Origin: Vermamoeba vermiformis
Lineage: Eukaryota > Tubulinea > Echinamoebida
Reading direction: 5' to 3'
Length of the DNA: 64,000 nucleotides
Assembly: GCA_045837725.1 (NCBI GenBank)
Contig: JBEWZL010000124.1
Span: 186,001-250,000, forward strand
Shown: positions 62,369-64,000 of the stretch, piece by piece
How positions within the stretch are numbered: position 1 is the first letter of the stretch
Layout of the letters: each line of letters begins with the position of its first letter
Translations under genes and position numbers: made by a program
The notes under the pieces: generated by a model
What the model was told of the DNA's origin: nothing
Seen by the model: only the letters and a program-made list of their open reading frames with translations
Databases searched by the model: none

Positions 62369-64000
62369 TGGAAAATACTGCTCATTCAAACACTCGTGCG
62401 CAGCATCTAGCGAGTTTTATGCAGCGAGCCACTGCTTACATAGAGGAGGCAAAGAAGCATGAAAGGGAGGAGAAATTTGACGGAGCCATTAGTAATTATA
62501 ATAACGCAGTCGATTTATTGGAGATTATTCGAAAGAGTAAGTGAAACACGAATTGTCGGATTTACAAGGCACCACCTAATTTTATTTTATGGAAAAAATA
62601 TCGGGTTAATAATATTAACACGTAAATCAGACAAAAAATTACCCAATGTTCCAAACGGAAATTTTTGAAATTTTCATAAAATCGGATCTGACCAAATTTT
62701 AGATGAGGCAGACGTCACTAAGGCTACGGAGCTTCAAACTCAAATAGACCACATCAAATTTAGACTGGCTCAGCTTGACGGTGTCAAAGAATTAAATTCA
62801 GACTTACTAGCCCCGCTCGCAAGCCTCCCGAACACCTCAGGATCTGGTAATTTCCTAATTACCACATAATATATTTTAAATTTATAAAGCGCCGCATTAT
62901 TTAGCAGGCGCCGCCCTCTATACATTTTACTAATATTTAGGTATGTAGACGCAAATGTCTCGTTCCAAGTGGTGTACGAAAGTCGCGGTGTGCAATGCTT
63001 TTTGATCGAAAGTTTCAACGAAGGCAATGAAATTAAGCGAACGGATTTAGCTTCAAATTCGCACTTGGTCATATTAAAACAATCGTAAGTAACAATTATT
63101 GCTACCACTAATCAAAAAGCAATGTGGGATCGGATAACTTACTTTTTACCTTTTTTAGTAACGGACCACTTGGCATCCTTAAAGTCGAAGGAGTAATGGA
63201 TTACCCGTTAACTTCACAAGTCCCGTGCCTCAGCAGCGGCCCTGGCAGATACACTTTCGCATTGCCAATGCAGAACACATTCTTAGGCCTCACTATCACG
63301 TACGACTTTATTATCAAACACCTTACAAAAACTAACGTGCGGTTTACTGCAGAGCCGATGAAAGGAGTATTAAATTGTTCGAATCGATCGTGAGTGACCT
63401 CTGTGTGTTTAAGAAAGTCGTCGATCAGAGCGCTACAACGGACGTGATGGACAACAAGAAAGTCCAAGTAAGGGATATCAATTATTTGAATATACAAACT
63501 ACAGTTATTAACATCTTTCTGTTGCAGATTCGTGAATTGTCTAAGACTGAAAAGGTCGTTAACGCGATTGAAGTCGGTGGAGGTGTGGTGGCACGTGGCA
63601 TTCAATCAGGCGCCTCGTACTTGAAGTCATGGATCGAACAGTAAGTAGGACACATCGAAAGTATACTTTGAACTTATTCATAACGATGTGTCTGTTAGGG
63701 GAGGCAAATATTTGACGAGCAATATCCAGCCTAATGCTGAGCCGTCAAAAGTGCCAGAAGGTGTCAAGACAGGTGTCAACGTCGTGTCAAAAATTTCACC
63801 GGTCGCCGTACAAAGTAAGAACTCTTATTTCATCATTAACGTCGAGCTTAATATTCATATAATGTATTGTTTAGTTTCTACTGCCGCTGTTGAAGGTCTC
63901 GGTTATATTGCCTCGAAAGTTGGTGGCGCAATTCTTTCTTCTCTACCAGCACCTGACGTAAGTGTTATTGCACGTGCTTTTGTCTTTGCAACAATTTTGC
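62369..64000 (+). CDS. Spartin-like MIT + senescence-domain protein (3' end off window)
   Basis: The N-terminal exon encodes an MIT-type helical hairpin (FMQRATAYIEEAKKHEREEK, FDGAISNYNNAVDLLEIIRK), which binds ESCRT-III. Middle exons hold a beta-rich region (VSFQVVYESRGVQCFLIESF, GRYTFALPMQNTFLGLTITY). The last visible exons start the senescence domain: VNAIEVGGGVVARGIQSGAS, YLKSWIEQGGKYLTSNIQ, TGVNVVSKISPVAVQIS, AAVEGLGYIASKVGGAILSS. Together these match spartin/SPG20 and plant ERD7-like proteins, which act at lipid droplets and in endosomal traffic. Near 63373 the frame shifts by one base: VLNCSNRS meets a stop, while adding one A gives VLKLFESIVSDLCV and continues. This is a probable assembly deletion in an A/T run. 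Confidence 0.8.

Overview
This window is nuclear DNA from a free-living-type protist. It is moderately AT-rich and gene-dense, about 30 protein genes in 64 kb. Most introns are 45-60 nt, with GTAAGT or GTACGT donors and a yeast-like (T)ACTAAC branch site just before the acceptor. Actin is of the canonical amoebozoan/opisthokont type. Plant-like and dictyostelid-like LRR and F-box proteins, a Zn2Cys6 protein, HAP2, DNMT1 and TopBP1 point to a deep unikont lineage such as an amoebozoan. The species cannot be fixed from sequence alone.

Layout. 1-3.0 kb: an LRR receptor (minus), running off the left edge. 3.2-7.7 kb: the gamete fusogen HAP2/GCS1 (minus). 8.4-14.0 kb: a TopBP1-type BRCT protein. 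14.3-15.9 kb: a CCR4/Angel-family nuclease, divergent by 33 bp from a ZZ-finger gene. 17.4-21.2 kb: a penta-EF-hand protein and a coiled-coil protein. 21.4-24.1 kb: a PIP-box protein, a FlK-like thioesterase and a small zinc/TM protein. 24.3-26.7 kb: a Zn2Cys6 protein with a duplicated 3' end. 27.2-28.6 kb: a GNAT acetyltransferase and a secreted Cys-rich protein. 28.9-32.8 kb: a CCCH-finger nuclease whose 2-kb intron holds tRNA genes and a separate secreted-protein gene. 33.3-37.1 kb: a secreted SnoaL/NTF2-like protein and probable MED17. 37.4-43.3 kb: DNMT1 with a 5S rRNA gene in an intron. 44.1-47.0 kb: NEDD8-like protein and actin. 47.2-52.7 kb: two F-box/LRR genes flanking an ENT nucleoside transporter. 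52.8-55.0 kb: a small membrane protein and an SLC35B-type nucleotide-sugar transporter. 55.1-58.2 kb: TAF5 with a tRNA-Asn gene in an intron. 58.3-64 kb: an isoaspartyl methyltransferase, a degenerate Rab-like GTPase, an F-box protein and a spartin-like MIT/senescence protein that runs off the right edge.

Main themes. (1) RNA polymerase III genes (5S, tRNA-Asn, tRNA-Ile, tRNA-Trp, tRNA-Tyr) all sit in the sense orientation inside introns of protein genes, and those introns are several- to forty-fold longer than their neighbours. (2) The organism carries a sexual fusogen and a full maintenance DNA methyltransferase, so syngamy and 5mC maintenance are both likely. (3) At least five conserved genes show one isolated 1-nt frame change, mostly in or beside short A/T runs, which looks more like residual assembly indels than gene death.
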